Below, piece by piece: positions 19,886 to 30,082 of a stretch of 64,000 bases of DNA; the stretch's first letter is position 1; each line of letters opens with the position of its first letter. The translations under genes and the position numbers were made by a program. The stretch covers positions 2,914,001-2,978,000 of the forward strand of contig NZ_QRGB01000001.1 of assembly GCF_003449035.1 (NCBI RefSeq). Reading direction: 5' to 3'. Source of the DNA: Pedobacter indicus (GTDB lineage Bacteria > Bacteroidota > Bacteroidia > Sphingobacteriales > Sphingobacteriaceae). Under the pieces are notes generated by a model that had not been told where the DNA came from, did no database searches, and was given only the letters and a program-made list of their open reading frames with translations.

Positions 19886-20995
19886 TTAATTGAATGTGTT
19901 CTGATTTAATTGATTACTTACTCGTTCATATTGGATAGTATCACCCGACTTATCAAACAACACAGCCAAAGACTGTAATGCATTAACAGAGTTCGGGTCA
20001 ATTTCGTTTGCTTTAAGCAAATGTTTTTCGGCCAAATCTTTCTTCTCCATATTTGCCGTATCACTTACAAAATCTCGCAAGTAAAGCAGCCCTAACTCGA
20101 AATTGGCGTTATAGTTATTATCGTCAAGATCTAAAGTAGTCTTATAATATTGCTCTGCTTGCTTTCGATTACCAGTTACTTCATAAGCATAACCTGCAAG
20201 ATAATTTAACTCCACATTTTCAGGCTCTAAACGAATGGCATGTTCTATCAAGGGAACGACTGCATCATAGGAACCATTGCCTGCGTAAATATTGATAATC
20301 TGAAAAAGAATGTCTTTATTATCCGGATAAGAATCGGAACCCGAGAGCAAAACATTTAGTCTTTCATTTTGGTTGCCGGTTTTATTATACAAGTCAGCCA
20401 TAATGAGTATATCCTCTGCCGAGGCGTTGTCTTTACTCTCTAGATATGCATTGTAATAATGAATAGCTTCGTCATTTTTTTCGAGCTGTGAAGCGAGTAC
20501 AGCGAGATTACGATTCACTTGAATATCTCCCCGGCTAAGGGTATCTACTTGTTTCAAATGATTATAGGCTTCTTCATATTTATTATTGTTCAAAGCCCGA
20601 CGTCCGAGAATCAAATGCGCATTCCCCAGTTTTCTATGAATATAGGTTATTTGCGCCTCATTTTCGTAATTAAGCTGTTCGTCATTCAACTTCGACAGAG
20701 CAAACTTTGCTTCGTCGATTGGATCCTTTGAATATTTCAAGCTACGATTTGAGTCTGCCACCGCTAAACTACTATATACCAATGCTCTTAAAAGATTGTT
20801 CTTATAGGCACTAGAGTCACGGCGTTCCTTGTAGGCATTATCGGAGAACTTTCTGGCATTCTCCAATTGCTTGAAGTCTGCTGTCTTCGCATACATAGCA
20901 AAGGCGTTGTTTCCTTCCTTCTCGTCCGATTGTGCCCACACAATAGGCTGTCCCATCATGAACGTTACGAAAAATAATAAGAAAGCTTTTTTCAT
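19886..20995 (-). CDS. secreted TPR-repeat protein
   Basis: A 369-residue protein starting MKKAFLLFFVTFMMGQPIVW, a clear signal peptide. An earlier in-frame start would run into the end of gyrA and add a basic, non-signal extension, so this ATG (20993-20995), 19 bases behind the gyrA stop, is preferred. The body is TPR-like repeats (NVELNYLAGYAYEVTGNRKQ, NANFELGLLYLRD). It is paired with the next TPR gene and similar in plan, suggesting an old duplication. Function unknown. Confidence 0.87.
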   Translation of the reverse strand: MKKAFLLFFVTFMMGQPIVWAQSDEKEGNNAFAMYAKTADFKQLENARKFSDNAYKERRDSSAYKNNLLRALVYSSLAVADSNRSLKYSKDPIDEAKFALSKLNDEQLNYENEAQITYIHRKLGNAHLILGRRALNNNKYEEAYNHLKQVDTLSRGDIQVNRNLAVLASQLEKNDEAIHYYNAYLESKDNASAEDILIMADLYNKTGNQNERLNVLLSGSDSYPDNKDILFQIINIYAGNGSYDAVVPLIEHAIRLEPENVELNYLAGYAYEVTGNRKQAEQYYKTTLDLDDNNYNANFELGLLYLRDFVSDTANMEKKDLAEKHLLKANEIDPNSVNALQSLAVLFDKSGDTIQYERVSNQLNQNTFN

Positions 20996-21014
20996 TTTAC
21001 AGTATGCTTTTTCT

Positions 21015-23579
21015 TTAATCTTCTGTTGGTGTATCCGGTTCATTTTCATTTCCCGTTTCTGCAACATCACTCTGTGTATTTTCTTCCACATCTATTTCTT
21101 CATCTTCCTCGCTCTCTACTTTAGCGACAGAAGCAATTTGATCTCCTTTCTTTAGATTGATCAATTTCACTCCTTGTGTCGCACGTCCCATCACCCTCAA
21201 TTCTTGTACAGAAATACGAATAACAATACTTGATTTATTGATAATCATCAAGTCGTCCTGATCCGTAACATCCTTAATAGCAACTAATTTACCAGTTTTT
21301 TCGGTAATATTAATTGTCTTAACTCCTTTTCCACCTCTATTTGTGATTCGATAATCTTCCAGATCGGTTCTTTTTCCGTATCCATTTTCCGAAACCACTA
21401 AAATAGTGGATGCACTATCATTCACACTAATCATGCCAATGACTTCGTCCTGATCGTCAGCCAACGTAATCCCCCGCACACCTGCAGCCGTTCTACCCAT
21501 CGGACGTACAGTTGACTCGTTAAAACGTATGGCTCGTCCCGAACGTAAAGCTATCAATATTTCACTCTCTCCATTTGTCAGATTAGCTTCGATAAGCTGA
21601 TCACCCTCGTGTATATTAATCGCATTGATACCATTGGCACGTGGACGAGAATAGGCTTCCAACGAGGTTTTCTTTATTGTACCTCGCTTGGTACACATGA
21701 TGATAAAGTTATTATCCAGATACTCTTGATCTTTCAAGTTCTTCACCTTGATATAAGCCTGAACCTTTTCCTCCTTCGGAATGTTGATTATGTTTTGCAG
21801 TGCGCGACCTCTTGATACTCGCGACCCTTCCGGTATTTCAAATGCACGCAACCAAAAACAGCGACCCGCATCAGTAAAGAATAACAGGTAGTTATGGGCT
21901 GTTGCGGTGATGATATGTTCCGTAAAATCAGACTCTTTTGTATTCGAACCTAAAGCTCCTTTTCCACCCCGGTTCTGTAGTCGGTATTCACTTAGTGGAG
22001 TACGTTTTACATAACCTTCGTGCGAAATCGTAATGACGATCTCCTCGTCATCGATGAAATCCTCCATGCTCATATCACCCGCAGAGTGAACAATCTGGGA
22101 GCGACGCTCATCGCCGTATTTCTCTTTGACTTCTGTTAGCTCATTTTTAATGATTGACATTCTCAGACCTTCATCAGCTAAAACCGATTTCAAATACTCG
22201 ATCGTCTTCATCAATTCCGCATATTCCTCTTTGATCTTATCACGTTCCAATCCGGTTAAGCGTCTGAGTGTCATATCCAGGATAGCTCTGGCTTGGATAT
22301 CAGACAAACCAAATTTCTCCATTAAGCCTGTACGAGCTTCCTCGGGAGTGTTTGATGCACGAATCAACTTAATAACCTCTTCGATATGATCTAGAGCTAT
22401 CAAAAGACCCTCTAAAATATGTGCTCTTTTTTCAGCCTCAGCCAGTTCAAACTTGGTTCTTCTGATTACCACTTCGTGACGGTGTTCTACAAAATGGTGG
22501 ATCAGGTCTTTTAAGTTCAACAGCATTGGCCTTCCCTGTACCAATGCAATGTTATTAACACTAAATGAACTTTGTAAAGCTGTATACTTAAAGAGGTTAT
22601 TCAGTACGACAGAAGCATTAGCATCCCGTTTTATGTCGTATACGATACGTAAACCCTCTCTGTCAGATTCGTCGCGAATGGATGAGATTCCTTCTATTTT
22701 CTTTTCATTGACCAACTCGGCTGTCCGCTCAATCATGGTAGACTTATTGACTTGGTAAGGAATCTCAGTGACAACAATCTGCTCACGGTCATTTTTAGTC
22801 ACTTCAATCTCAGCCTTTGCGCGCATAATGATACTTCCTCGGCCAGTCTCAAACGCACTCTGAAGTCCTTTATAACCGTAGATAATACCCCCTGTTGGAA
22901 AATCAGGCCCCTTTACATGCTGCATTAATTCAGGGATCTCAATATCCCGGTTATCAATATATGCGATGGTGCCGTCAATGACCTCTGAAAGGTTATGAGG
23001 CGCCATATTTGTCGCCATCCCAACAGCAATCCCTGAAGCTCCATTTACCAATAGGTTGGGTATCCTGGTGGGCAATACTGTAGGTTCTTGCAGGGTATCA
23101 TCAAAGTTCAGTTGAAAATCAACTGTTTCCTTGTTGATATCGGCCAACATCTCTTCGGCAATCTTCTGCAATCTGGCTTCCGTATAACGCATGGCCGCGG
23201 GTGAATCACCATCAACCGATCCGAAGTTACCCTGACCATCAACCAAGGTATAACGCATGCTCCAGTCTTGAGCCATCCTAACCATCGTACCGTATACAGA
23301 AGAGTCTCCGTGTGGGTGGTATTTACCCAGAACGTCACCGACAATACGGGCAGATTTCTTATAAGGTTTATTACTGGTAACACCAAGATCCAACATACCA
23401 TACAATACCCGACGATGTACCGGCTTCATGCCATCGCGCACATCAGGCAATGCTCTTGAAACGATCACCGACATTGAATAATCAATGTACGCTGATTTCA
23501 TTTCATCTTCAATATTGATAGGGATTATACGATCGTTAGCTGGTATTAAATTGTTTTCGTTTTCTGTTTCGTCAGCCAT
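21015..23579 (-). CDS. gyrA: DNA gyrase subunit A
   Basis: An 854-residue type IIA topoisomerase subunit. The N-terminal region has [10 protein letters not shown], the winged-helix quinolone-determining region [20 protein letters not shown] and the active tyrosine in [12 protein letters not shown]. The C-terminal domain is a beta-pinwheel with the gyrase box ([10 protein letters not shown]) and related blades ([25 protein letters not shown]), which support gyrase rather than topoisomerase IV ParC. It ends in an acidic tail of about 40 residues ([10 protein letters not shown]). Two TPR genes follow directly. Confidence 0.97.
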   Translation of the reverse strand: MADETENENNLIPANDRIIPINIEDEMKSAYIDYSMSVIVSRALPDVRDGMKPVHRRVLYGMLDLGVTSNKPYKKSARIVGDVLGKYHPHGDSSVYGTMVRMAQDWSMRYTLVDGQGNFGSVDGDSPAAMRYTEARLQKIAEEMLADINKETVDFQLNFDDTLQEPTVLPTRIPNLLVNGASGIAVGMATNMAPHNLSEVIDGTIAYIDNRDIEIPELMQHVKGPDFPTGGIIYGYKGLQSAFETGRGSIIMRAKAEIEVTKNDREQIVVTEIPYQVNKSTMIERTAELVNEKKIEGISSIRDESDREGLRIVYDIKRDANASVVLNNLFKYTALQSSFSVNNIALVQGRPMLLNLKDLIHHFVEHRHEVVIRRTKFELAEAEKRAHILEGLLIALDHIEEVIKLIRASNTPEEARTGLMEKFGLSDIQARAILDMTLRRLTGLERDKIKEEYAELMKTIEYLKSVLADEGLRMSIIKNELTEVKEKYGDERRSQIVHSAGDMSMEDFIDDEEIVITISHEGYVKRTPLSEYRLQNRGGKGALGSNTKESDFTEHIITATAHNYLLFFTDAGRCFWLRAFEIPEGSRVSRGRALQNIINIPKEEKVQAYIKVKNLKDQEYLDNNFIIMCTKRGTIKKTSLEAYSRPRANGINAINIHEGDQLIEANLTNGESEILIALRSGRAIRFNESTVRPMGRTAAGVRGITLADDQDEVIGMISVNDSASTILVVSENGYGKRTDLEDYRITNRGGKGVKTINITEKTGKLVAIKDVTDQDDLMIINKSSIVIRISVQELRVMGRATQGVKLINLKKGDQIASVAKVESEEDEEIDVEENTQSDVAETGNENEPDTPTED

Positions 23580-23635
23580 ATATAATTAGTTCAATTAAAC
23601 TATAAACTCACACATAGTGAGCGTTGCGAAGTTAG

Positions 23636-23643
23636 CAAAAATA
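23636..23643 (-). promoter_or_regulatory. gyrA promoter -7 box (TATTTTTG)
   Basis: TAnnTTTG match on minus, with a leader of about 50 bases before the gyrA ATG. A 5-base inverted repeat (CTCAC/GTGAG) lies within the leader. Confidence 0.55.
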
Positions 23644-23683
23644 AGCATATTTACCGAATTGAAAAGCCCTTTTAGACTGCTTT

Positions 23684-24586
23684 TTATAGAGAAATCCAAT
23701 CAACCCCCTTCTTTAAAAAGCGAAGTGTTTTCTCTTCGTCACTACCGGGCTCAGCTTTGTAGTTATAAGTCCAGTTTGCATAGGGTGGCAAACTCATTAA
23801 AATAGATTCGATCCGTCCGTTTGTCTCCAGACCGAACTTGGTCCCAGCGTCATAAACCAGGTTAAACTCCACATAGCGCCCCCTCCTCATAAGTTGCCAC
23901 TGTTTTTCTTTTTCGCCGAAGGGTCTATTCTTATTTCTTTCAATAAGTTCTCTATAGATAGGAACAAAGGAGCGACCAAGCTCTTCTGAAAACGAAAAGA
24001 AATCTTCATAATCTAAGGATGTTTTCGCAGGATTTAAGCGATCATAAAACACACCACCTATCCCTCTTGTTTCATTTCGATGCTTAATAAAAAAATAGTT
24101 ATCAGCCCAAGTTTTAAATTCGGGATAAAAGTCAGCCGAAAATCGGTCGCAGACATCTTTTAAAGAACGATGAAAGAATTGCGCATCTGCTGTGTTAATA
24201 TAGTGTGGGGTCAAGTCAATCCCTCCGCCAAACCAGCGTGTTTGTTCATTGAGTTCAAAATATCGGATATTCATATGAATAATCGGAACCCAAGGGCTCT
24301 TAGGGTGAATAACAATAGATACACCAGTTGCAAAAAACTGATCGTCTTGTACTCCAAATGATTTTTTGATGGGTTCAGGTAGTGTGCCGTGCACAGCTGA
24401 AAAATTAACACCACCTCTTTCCAGTACAGAGCCGTCTTGTATAATTCGTGTACGCCCGCCGCCGCCGCCTTCTCTATCCCATAATTCTTCTTGAAACTTT
24501 GCGCTGCCATCTGCCTCTTCAAGTCCACGACAAATTTCATCTTGGATCAGCTTATAACTCTCTGCTACCTTTTCTTTAAAGTCCAT
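23684..24586 (-). CDS. hemF: oxygen-dependent coproporphyrinogen III oxidase
   Basis: A 300-residue cytosolic enzyme performing the two oxidative decarboxylations that convert coproporphyrinogen III to protoporphyrinogen IX in heme synthesis. Family signatures: WDREGGGGGRTRIIQDG, ERGGVNFSAVHG, HMNIRYFEL, WFGGGIDLTPHY and GRYVEFNLVYDAGTKFGL, and the C-terminal SLPPYANWTYNY. The length is as expected. It is divergent from the DUF4442 gene and appears monocistronic. Confidence 0.97.
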   Translation of the reverse strand: MDFKEKVAESYKLIQDEICRGLEEADGSAKFQEELWDREGGGGGRTRIIQDGSVLERGGVNFSAVHGTLPEPIKKSFGVQDDQFFATGVSIVIHPKSPWVPIIHMNIRYFELNEQTRWFGGGIDLTPHYINTADAQFFHRSLKDVCDRFSADFYPEFKTWADNYFFIKHRNETRGIGGVFYDRLNPAKTSLDYEDFFSFSEELGRSFVPIYRELIERNKNRPFGEKEKQWQLMRRGRYVEFNLVYDAGTKFGLETNGRIESILMSLPPYANWTYNYKAEPGSDEEKTLRFLKKGVDWISL

Positions 24587-24646
24587 AAAGGCAAATATCC
24601 ATTAATTTTTGAAAAGAAAGAAATAGCTACTTTGGGTACTTCTCTG

Positions 24647-24654
24647 TATCTTTG
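24647..24654 (+). promoter_or_regulatory. -7 box (TATCTTTG) of the DUF4442 gene
   Basis: Exact match ending 6 bases before the ATG at 24661, predicting a leader of only about 3 bases. Confidence 0.6.
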
Positions 24655-24660
24655 AATGAT

Positions 24661-25128
24661 ATGCGGGTATCAGAAAATATACTTAAATGGGCCATGCGTT
24701 TCTACCCTCCTCTGCTGTTTCAAAGGGTTTGGGTTAAAAAATTCCACAAAGACTTCCGAGGTGTTGAAGTAAAGATTCACCGCAGTCTTCTGAATCGAAA
24801 TTATAATGGTTCTATTTTTGGCGGGACGATTTTCTCAGCAACAGACCCTTTCTATGCCATCTTGTTTGACCAGATCCTTCAACGCGAGGGATACAAAGTG
24901 TTAATCTGGTTAAAAAGCGCACATATTCAATATAAAAAACCAGCACGGAAGAACCTTGGTTTTTCAATTACAATTATTCCGACCCAGATAGAACAAGCTA
25001 AAATTGATTTAAATGAAATTGGGAAACATGTCGTTGAGTTCGAATTCGACCTGCATGATCAGGAGGGGCTACTGTGTGCAACGGTCAGAAATGAAGTCTA
25101 TATCCGCAATTTAGATTTTGGGAAATAA
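24661..25128 (+). CDS. DUF4442 (hotdog-fold, thioesterase-like) protein
   Basis: A 155-residue protein of the DUF4442 family, a relative of PaaI-type acyl-CoA thioesterases. RNYNGSIFGGTIFSATDPFY (about 46-65) is the hotdog central-helix region. The start MRVSENILKW is chosen; an in-frame TTG upstream lies inside the -7 box. The substrate is unknown. Confidence 0.85.
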   Translation: MRVSENILKWAMRFYPPLLFQRVWVKKFHKDFRGVEVKIHRSLLNRNYNGSIFGGTIFSATDPFYAILFDQILQREGYKVLIWLKSAHIQYKKPARKNLGFSITIIPTQIEQAKIDLNEIGKHVVEFEFDLHDQEGLLCATVRNEVYIRNLDFGK

Positions 25129-25135
25129 TAGTTTG

Positions 25136-25143
25136 TATATTTG
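25136..25143 (+). promoter_or_regulatory. -7 box (TATATTTG) of the lipoprotein-SCO-cytochrome cluster
   Basis: Exact match; a leader of about 12 bases before the ATG at 25159. The following three genes are tightly spaced and probably share it. Confidence 0.6.
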
Positions 25144-25158
25144 TTCAAAAACAAGACC

Positions 25159-25587
25159 ATGAAAAACATTTTCTTACTTTCATTGACCTTCGCTCTTTTC
25201 TTTGTCGGCTGCAGTTCTTCGTCTGACAACAATCGCAAGATTCAGGATGAAATGATCGCTATCCATGACGAGGTAATGCCGATGATGGGTACCTTTGTAC
25301 GCGATATTCAGAAAATTGATTCAATTTTGCTAAATATAGACGAATATAAGACTCAAAACCCACGTTTGGATACTGCAGAGCTGACCCAGCTTCGCGATCG
25401 ACTGGAAACGACCCATGACTCTATGAACGACTGGATGCATGACCTCAATTTAAATTTCGAAGGTAAATCTGACGATCAGATTAAAGCCTATCTGGAAGTT
25501 GAAAAGGACAAAATTCAGGATATTAATAACGAGTTTATTGAAGTATCCGACGTTGCAAAACAAACACTAAGTAAATACCAACTTTAA
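25159..25587 (+). CDS. small lipoprotein, helical
   Basis: A 142-residue protein with a signal peptide and lipobox (LFFVGCSS, lipidated Cys near residue 18). The mature part is charged and helical, with many Asp/Met/Leu heptad-like positions (EMIAIHDEVMPMMG, LRDRLETTHDSMNDWMHDL). Its stop lies one base before the SCO start. No family function is known to me; the context suggests a role at the periplasm with the SCO and cytochrome c proteins. Confidence 0.85.
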   Translation: MKNIFLLSLTFALFFVGCSSSSDNNRKIQDEMIAIHDEVMPMMGTFVRDIQKIDSILLNIDEYKTQNPRLDTAELTQLRDRLETTHDSMNDWMHDLNLNFEGKSDDQIKAYLEVEKDKIQDINNEFIEVSDVAKQTLSKYQL

Positions 25588-25588
25588 A

Positions 25589-26236
25589 ATGAAGAAATTT
25601 TCCGTCTTATTACTAGCTATTGCCTCGGTATTTTTTTATGCTTGCCAATCTTCCGAATCCAACAAAACGCTTCCGATACTTGGATCTAGGGAACCGGTAA
25701 CAAAAGAAGTAAACGGACAGACAATTACCGATACGGTCTATCATCAGATCCCTGCATTTGAGTTCTTGAATCAGGATAGTGTTTCAATCACTAATAAAAC
25801 TTTTACAAATGGCATTTATGTCGCTGATTTCTTTTTCACTTCCTGCCCTAGCATCTGCCCCATTATGCACAGAAATATGCTTAAAGTATACGAAAAATAC
25901 AAAGGGAACGATGATGTAATGTTTTTATCACACAGTATTGATACCAAATATGACAAGCCTAGTGTCTTAAAGCGTTACGCCGAAAAATTGGGAGTAAATG
26001 GTAGTCAATGGCAATTCGCTTCAGGTACTCGTGAGACAATCTATGGCATCTCACCGGCTTACATGGTGTTTGCAGAGGAAAATGAAGCTGCACCTGGAGG
26101 TTTTGAACATCAGGGGTGGTTTATACTTGTTGATAAAGACAGGCAAATACGCGGTGCTTACAACGGCACAGAAGAATCTGAAGTAGAGCAAATGATGAAG
26201 GATATGGACATACTCCTTAAGGAATATGAGAAATAA
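25589..26236 (+). CDS. SCO1/SenC-family lipoprotein
   Basis: A 215-residue thioredoxin-fold protein of the SCO family, which delivers copper to the CuA site of cytochrome c oxidase or acts in thiol redox control. It has a lipobox (FFYACQS), the Cys pair in TSCPSICPIMHRNML (CxxxC), and a downstream conserved histidine in GGFEHQGWFILVDKDRQ. The C-terminal end overlaps the cytochrome c gene by 11 bases. Confidence 0.93.
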   Translation: MKKFSVLLLAIASVFFYACQSSESNKTLPILGSREPVTKEVNGQTITDTVYHQIPAFEFLNQDSVSITNKTFTNGIYVADFFFTSCPSICPIMHRNMLKVYEKYKGNDDVMFLSHSIDTKYDKPSVLKRYAEKLGVNGSQWQFASGTRETIYGISPAYMVFAEENEAAPGGFEHQGWFILVDKDRQIRGAYNGTEESEVEQMMKDMDILLKEYEK

Positions 26237-26654
26237 GTCTATCTATGCCCTATTTACCTGTTTGACTATCGGTATCCTGATTTCGTCTTGTAAAAACAAT
26301 TCACAAATCGAGGAAGCACGCTATTATATCAACGGAAAAACAACCTACGAAAAACATTGCCAAAACTGTCACGGTGCCAAGGGAGAAGGCTTAGCATTGT
26401 TAATCCCGCCTCTTACTGACACCGCTTATATAGCCAACAACAAAAACAAGCTAGCGGCGATAATAAAATACGGAATGGAAGGCCCTATCACGATCAATGG
26501 AAAAGTTTATGACGAAAAAATGCCTGCTGAAACCCATCTTACTCCCATTGAAATTACTTATATTATAAATTACATTGGCAACTCCTTTGGCAATAATATT
26601 GGCTTTTACACCAAAGAACGGGTACAACAAGATCTAATAGATCACCGACCTTAG
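26226..26654 (+). CDS. mono-heme cytochrome c lipoprotein
   Basis: A 142-residue exported protein. A lipobox-like ISSC (Cys near residue 22) ends the signal peptide; the heme motif CQNCHGAKGEG follows, and the distal methionine is probably in YDEKMPAE. Its start lies inside the SCO gene, indicating coupling. It is a likely electron carrier at the outer face of the inner membrane. Confidence 0.92.
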   Translation: MRNKSIYALFTCLTIGILISSCKNNSQIEEARYYINGKTTYEKHCQNCHGAKGEGLALLIPPLTDTAYIANNKNKLAAIIKYGMEGPITINGKVYDEKMPAETHLTPIEITYIINYIGNSFGNNIGFYTKERVQQDLIDHRP

Positions 26655-26697
26655 AAAACATTTATGATCCTCTGGTGTTTTATTTAGAAAACATATT

Positions 26698-26871
26698 ATG
26701 AAGGATCACAAAGACATAGAAGAGAATTATCCAGAGAATCAACAGAACCCTGGACCGTCGGAAGAAGCGGTTACTGAAAAGGATGACAAACCAGCCAGCC
26801 GCACCCTGAACTGGGTAATCATTATTGCTGTAGTGATTTTGGCAATTATTATCTTTATGTATTACTATTAA
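26698..26871 (+). CDS. small single-pass membrane protein (57 residues)
   Basis: ATG at 26698-26700 opens a 57-codon frame ending TAA at 26869-26871. The first 37 residues are very hydrophilic (Glu, Asp, Lys, Pro, Gln); the rest is one transmembrane helix (VIIIAVVILAIIIFMYYY). The clean bipartite design argues that it is real. It lies 43 bases behind the cytochrome c gene and may belong to the same transcript. No family recognised. Confidence 0.6.
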   Translation: MKDHKDIEENYPENQQNPGPSEEAVTEKDDKPASRTLNWVIIIAVVILAIIIFMYYY

Positions 26872-26916
26872 AAGAATTCAAATTCCAATCATCAAGAAGG
26901 TTTGATTGATTTTCTA

Positions 26917-28107
26917 TTAAATCCTCTTGGCGATCGCAAAGCCAGCCGCCCATGCCCATTGGAAGTTATATCCGCCTAACCAGCCGGTGACATCGACACA
27001 CTCACCTCCAAAAAATAATCCGCCTACTTTCTTTGCCTCCAAGGATTGGCGATCTAGTTCATGTGTAGCCACCCCACCACGCATAACTTCCGCTTTATCA
27101 TAACCTTTATCCCCTGCTGGTTTTACTTCAAAACGATGTATAGTAGAGTCTACCAGTTTTGCGTCCGCCTTACTCATAGAAGCAATCTTTCTATCTGTGG
27201 GCAAGCATTTACCTAAGGCTTCAGCTAATTTCTTGGTAAAAAGATCTTGCAACAAATGAATCAAAAGACGCTTTCCGCCTTGTGAACGCTCCTTTGCGAT
27301 CAAGTCTGACATGGATTCATTAGGAAGCATATTGATACGGATAGATTGACCCGGGCGCCAGTAAGACGATATTTGTAAAATAGCTGGTCCGCTTAGCCCC
27401 CAGTGTGTAAATAAAATATTTTCCTTAAATCGGACACTCCCGATCGAAACTTCACTAAAAACCGTATTACCTGCTAAATCTGCAAACCACGGCTTATCCT
27501 TTCCAGTGATGGTCAGAGGAACCAACGCAGGAGCGGTTTCCACGAGATCCAGATCGAAGCTCCTTGCGACCCTCAACGAAAAGTCGCTCGCACCCATTTT
27601 TTTTATGGGTAAGCCTCCACTCGCCATCACTACCTTATGAGATTGTAGCTTTATTTCCTGACCATTTTTTTCGTAAGTAACTTCAAATAAATCTCCATTT
27701 TTCCGAACCGCTTTAACGTCCGAACTTAACCGTAACTCCCCTCCATACTCGCGGAGCAGATTGACAAAAACAGCTACGACGTCCTTAGCTTTATTGCTTA
27801 CTGGAAAAAGCTGACCCAATGTCTTTTCCTGACCGCGGATGCCATTGCTCTCAAAAAAGGAAACAGTATCGTCGACAGTCCACTGATCGAGTATATCTTT
27901 ACAGAAATCAGAATCTGCCGAGATAAAATTATCAAAATTCGCATACAGGTTGGTATAGTTGCAGCGTCCTCCTCCTGAGATTAATATCTTTGCTCCTGCT
28001 TTATCATTTTTTTCTAGAAGCACAACTCTCTTCCCCTGTATTGCCGCCTGCACCCCACACATCAGTCCACAAGCACCCGCTCCTACTATAATTGCATCAT
28101 ATATCAT
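26917..28107 (-). CDS. BaiN/YhiN (HI0933)-family flavoprotein
   Basis: A 396-residue FAD-dependent oxidoreductase. FAD motif: AIIVGAGACGLMCGVQAA (5-22); the family signature ISGGGRCNYTN (42-52) and the C-terminal GGVATHELDRQSLEAKK and GLFFGGECVDVTGWLGGYN are all present. The physiological reaction of most members is unclear; BaiN acts in bile-acid metabolism in gut clostridia, which cannot be assumed here. It faces the cytochrome cluster tail to tail. Confidence 0.9.
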   Translation of the reverse strand: MIYDAIIVGAGACGLMCGVQAAIQGKRVVLLEKNDKAGAKILISGGGRCNYTNLYANFDNFISADSDFCKDILDQWTVDDTVSFFESNGIRGQEKTLGQLFPVSNKAKDVVAVFVNLLREYGGELRLSSDVKAVRKNGDLFEVTYEKNGQEIKLQSHKVVMASGGLPIKKMGASDFSLRVARSFDLDLVETAPALVPLTITGKDKPWFADLAGNTVFSEVSIGSVRFKENILFTHWGLSGPAILQISSYWRPGQSIRINMLPNESMSDLIAKERSQGGKRLLIHLLQDLFTKKLAEALGKCLPTDRKIASMSKADAKLVDSTIHRFEVKPAGDKGYDKAEVMRGGVATHELDRQSLEAKKVGGLFFGGECVDVTGWLGGYNFQWAWAAGFAIAKRI

Positions 28108-28195
28108 GGATTATTGCATGTTGAACCCCGCGAAGATAGATAATCACAAACATAATTTATATTTTTAGCTTTATTTTACTAAAAACACATGCCGT

Positions 28196-29374
28196 ATGGG
28201 TAACTTCCCTTTGCTGTCTATATTGGATAATGACTTTTATAAATTCACCATGCAACATGCTGTGGTGAGGCTTTTCCCAAGGGCAAAAGCCAAATATAAA
28301 TTTATTAACCGAGGGGAGCATCCGTTTCCAGACGGGTTTGACCAGCTATTGAAAAAAGCGGTTGATCAAATGGCCGGACTTTCCCTTCTGAAAACAGAGA
28401 AAGAATACCTCGAGAAAACCTGCCCTTATTTAGCGCCAACCTATCTTGATTTCCTTCAAGGTTACCGATATGACCCGAGTGAAGTTGAAATATCCCAAAC
28501 AGGCTCTAATCTTTCGGTTGAAATCTCCGGACTCTGGTATCGGACCATCATGTGGGAGGTGCCCATCATGAGCTTGATCTGTGAACTGTATTACCAAGCG
28601 ACTGCCCAAGAAAGAATTAACGATAAACAGGTAATATCAGTGGCTCAAGAAAAAATCAACAAATACAAGGCACTCGACATCAAATTAGCAGAATTCGGCA
28701 CCCGTAGAAGGCACTCATATCAAGTGCACGATCTCACAACAAAAACCTTGGTTGAATTCGGAAAAGACGTCTTCACTGGCACAAGTAATTTACATTTGGC
28801 GATGAAATATCAAACCAAACCCATCGGCACACATGCGCATGAGTGGTTTATGTTTCATGGAGCGAAATTTGGCTTCAAGATGGCTAATTTACTCGGACTA
28901 GAAAATTGGTCAAATGTCTACCGTGGCGATTTAGGCATCGCCCTATCAGACACCTATACCAGCAAAGTGTTCTTCTCTCAATTTGATAAAAAGTTCTCGA
29001 AGTTATTCGATGGTGTCCGTCATGATAGCGGAGATCCGTTGCAATTTGCAGATATGACCATCCGGCACTACGAAGAAAACGGTATTGACCCAAAAACTAA
29101 AACCATTATTTTTTCAGATGGTCTTAACTATGAAAAAGTTGAACGAATAGCCAACTATTGTCGAGGTAAAATCAAGATCTCGTTTGGCATAGGAACAAGC
29201 CTGACAAATGATGTCGGATTAAAACCTATGAACATCGTCATCAAAATGACTGATGCGCTTCCTGAAGAAGGTGACTGGACACCCGTCATCAAATTATCCG
29301 ACGAGAAAAACAAGCATACGGGTGACCCAGAAACAATAGAACTTGCAAAACAACTTTTAGATATAAACGATTAG
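28196..29374 (+). CDS. pncB: nicotinate phosphoribosyltransferase
   Basis: A 392-residue enzyme of NAD salvage joining nicotinate and PRPP. Visible motifs: LDNDFYKFTMQHAV near the N-terminus, the substrate region EFGTRRRHSY, the catalytic histidine region GTHAHEWFMFHGAKFG, GVRHDSGDPLQFA (PRPP binding), and FGIGTSLTND. The catalytic-histidine type fits the bacterial PncB family. The next gene begins directly after the stop. Confidence 0.96.
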   Translation: MGNFPLLSILDNDFYKFTMQHAVVRLFPRAKAKYKFINRGEHPFPDGFDQLLKKAVDQMAGLSLLKTEKEYLEKTCPYLAPTYLDFLQGYRYDPSEVEISQTGSNLSVEISGLWYRTIMWEVPIMSLICELYYQATAQERINDKQVISVAQEKINKYKALDIKLAEFGTRRRHSYQVHDLTTKTLVEFGKDVFTGTSNLHLAMKYQTKPIGTHAHEWFMFHGAKFGFKMANLLGLENWSNVYRGDLGIALSDTYTSKVFFSQFDKKFSKLFDGVRHDSGDPLQFADMTIRHYEENGIDPKTKTIIFSDGLNYEKVERIANYCRGKIKISFGIGTSLTNDVGLKPMNIVIKMTDALPEEGDWTPVIKLSDEKNKHTGDPETIELAKQLLDIND

Positions 29375-30082
29375 ATGAACTATACCGATATCTACGGCGA
29401 AGCTCTCGACGATTTTTATCACGACCGTTTCAACGATGAACTGATACTTTACACCAATGATCAAGATCAGGAAACCATGCCGGTCGACTTGTTTTTCCGG
29501 GATAGCAATGAGCTACCCGATCAAGAATTAATCGCCCTAGCACTCTGTGACGGCAAGGTATTAGATGTCGGGGCAGGCGCTGGCAGCCACGCACTCTATC
29601 TGCAAGAACAGCAAATGGATGTAACTGCATTGGAAATTTCGGAAAAAGCTTGTGAGGTCATGAAACAGCGTGGTGTAAGAAAAGTAATTCATCAAGATAT
29701 CTTTTCATACGCTGGCGAAAAGTTCGATACAATACTCTTTTTGATGAACGGTATCGGGCTGGCTGAAACCATTGATGGACTTATCAAACTATTCGATCAT
29801 TGCCGAACACTTTTAAATCCCGGAGGACAGTTACTATTCGACACATCGGATATCAATTACTATTACGAATCAGAAGAATTAGCTAAACCCGAACATTATT
29901 ATGGTGAAATTAGATTTCAGTACGAATATAAGGGCAAAAAAGGAAAGCCTTTTGGCTGGCTTTATATTGATCAGGAAGAACTAATCAAAATTGGTCATAA
30001 ACTGGGTTGGGTAGTGCAAATTCTAGATGAGGATGATCATTACCAATATCTGGTTCGAATGGAACTCAGAGAAACTTTTTAA
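29375..30082 (+). CDS. class I SAM-dependent methyltransferase
   Basis: A 235-residue Rossmann methyltransferase; motif I VLDVGAGAGSHALYLQ (about 63-78) binds SAM, and ALEISEKACEVMKQRG follows as motif II. Its ATG follows the pncB stop with no gap, so the genes are coupled, but no shared pathway is evident. The 3' end overlaps the end of mutS on the other strand by 4 bases. Substrate unknown. Confidence 0.88.
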   Translation: MNYTDIYGEALDDFYHDRFNDELILYTNDQDQETMPVDLFFRDSNELPDQELIALALCDGKVLDVGAGAGSHALYLQEQQMDVTALEISEKACEVMKQRGVRKVIHQDIFSYAGEKFDTILFLMNGIGLAETIDGLIKLFDHCRTLLNPGGQLLFDTSDINYYYESEELAKPEHYYGEIRFQYEYKGKKGKPFGWLYIDQEELIKIGHKLGWVVQILDEDDHYQYLVRMELRETF

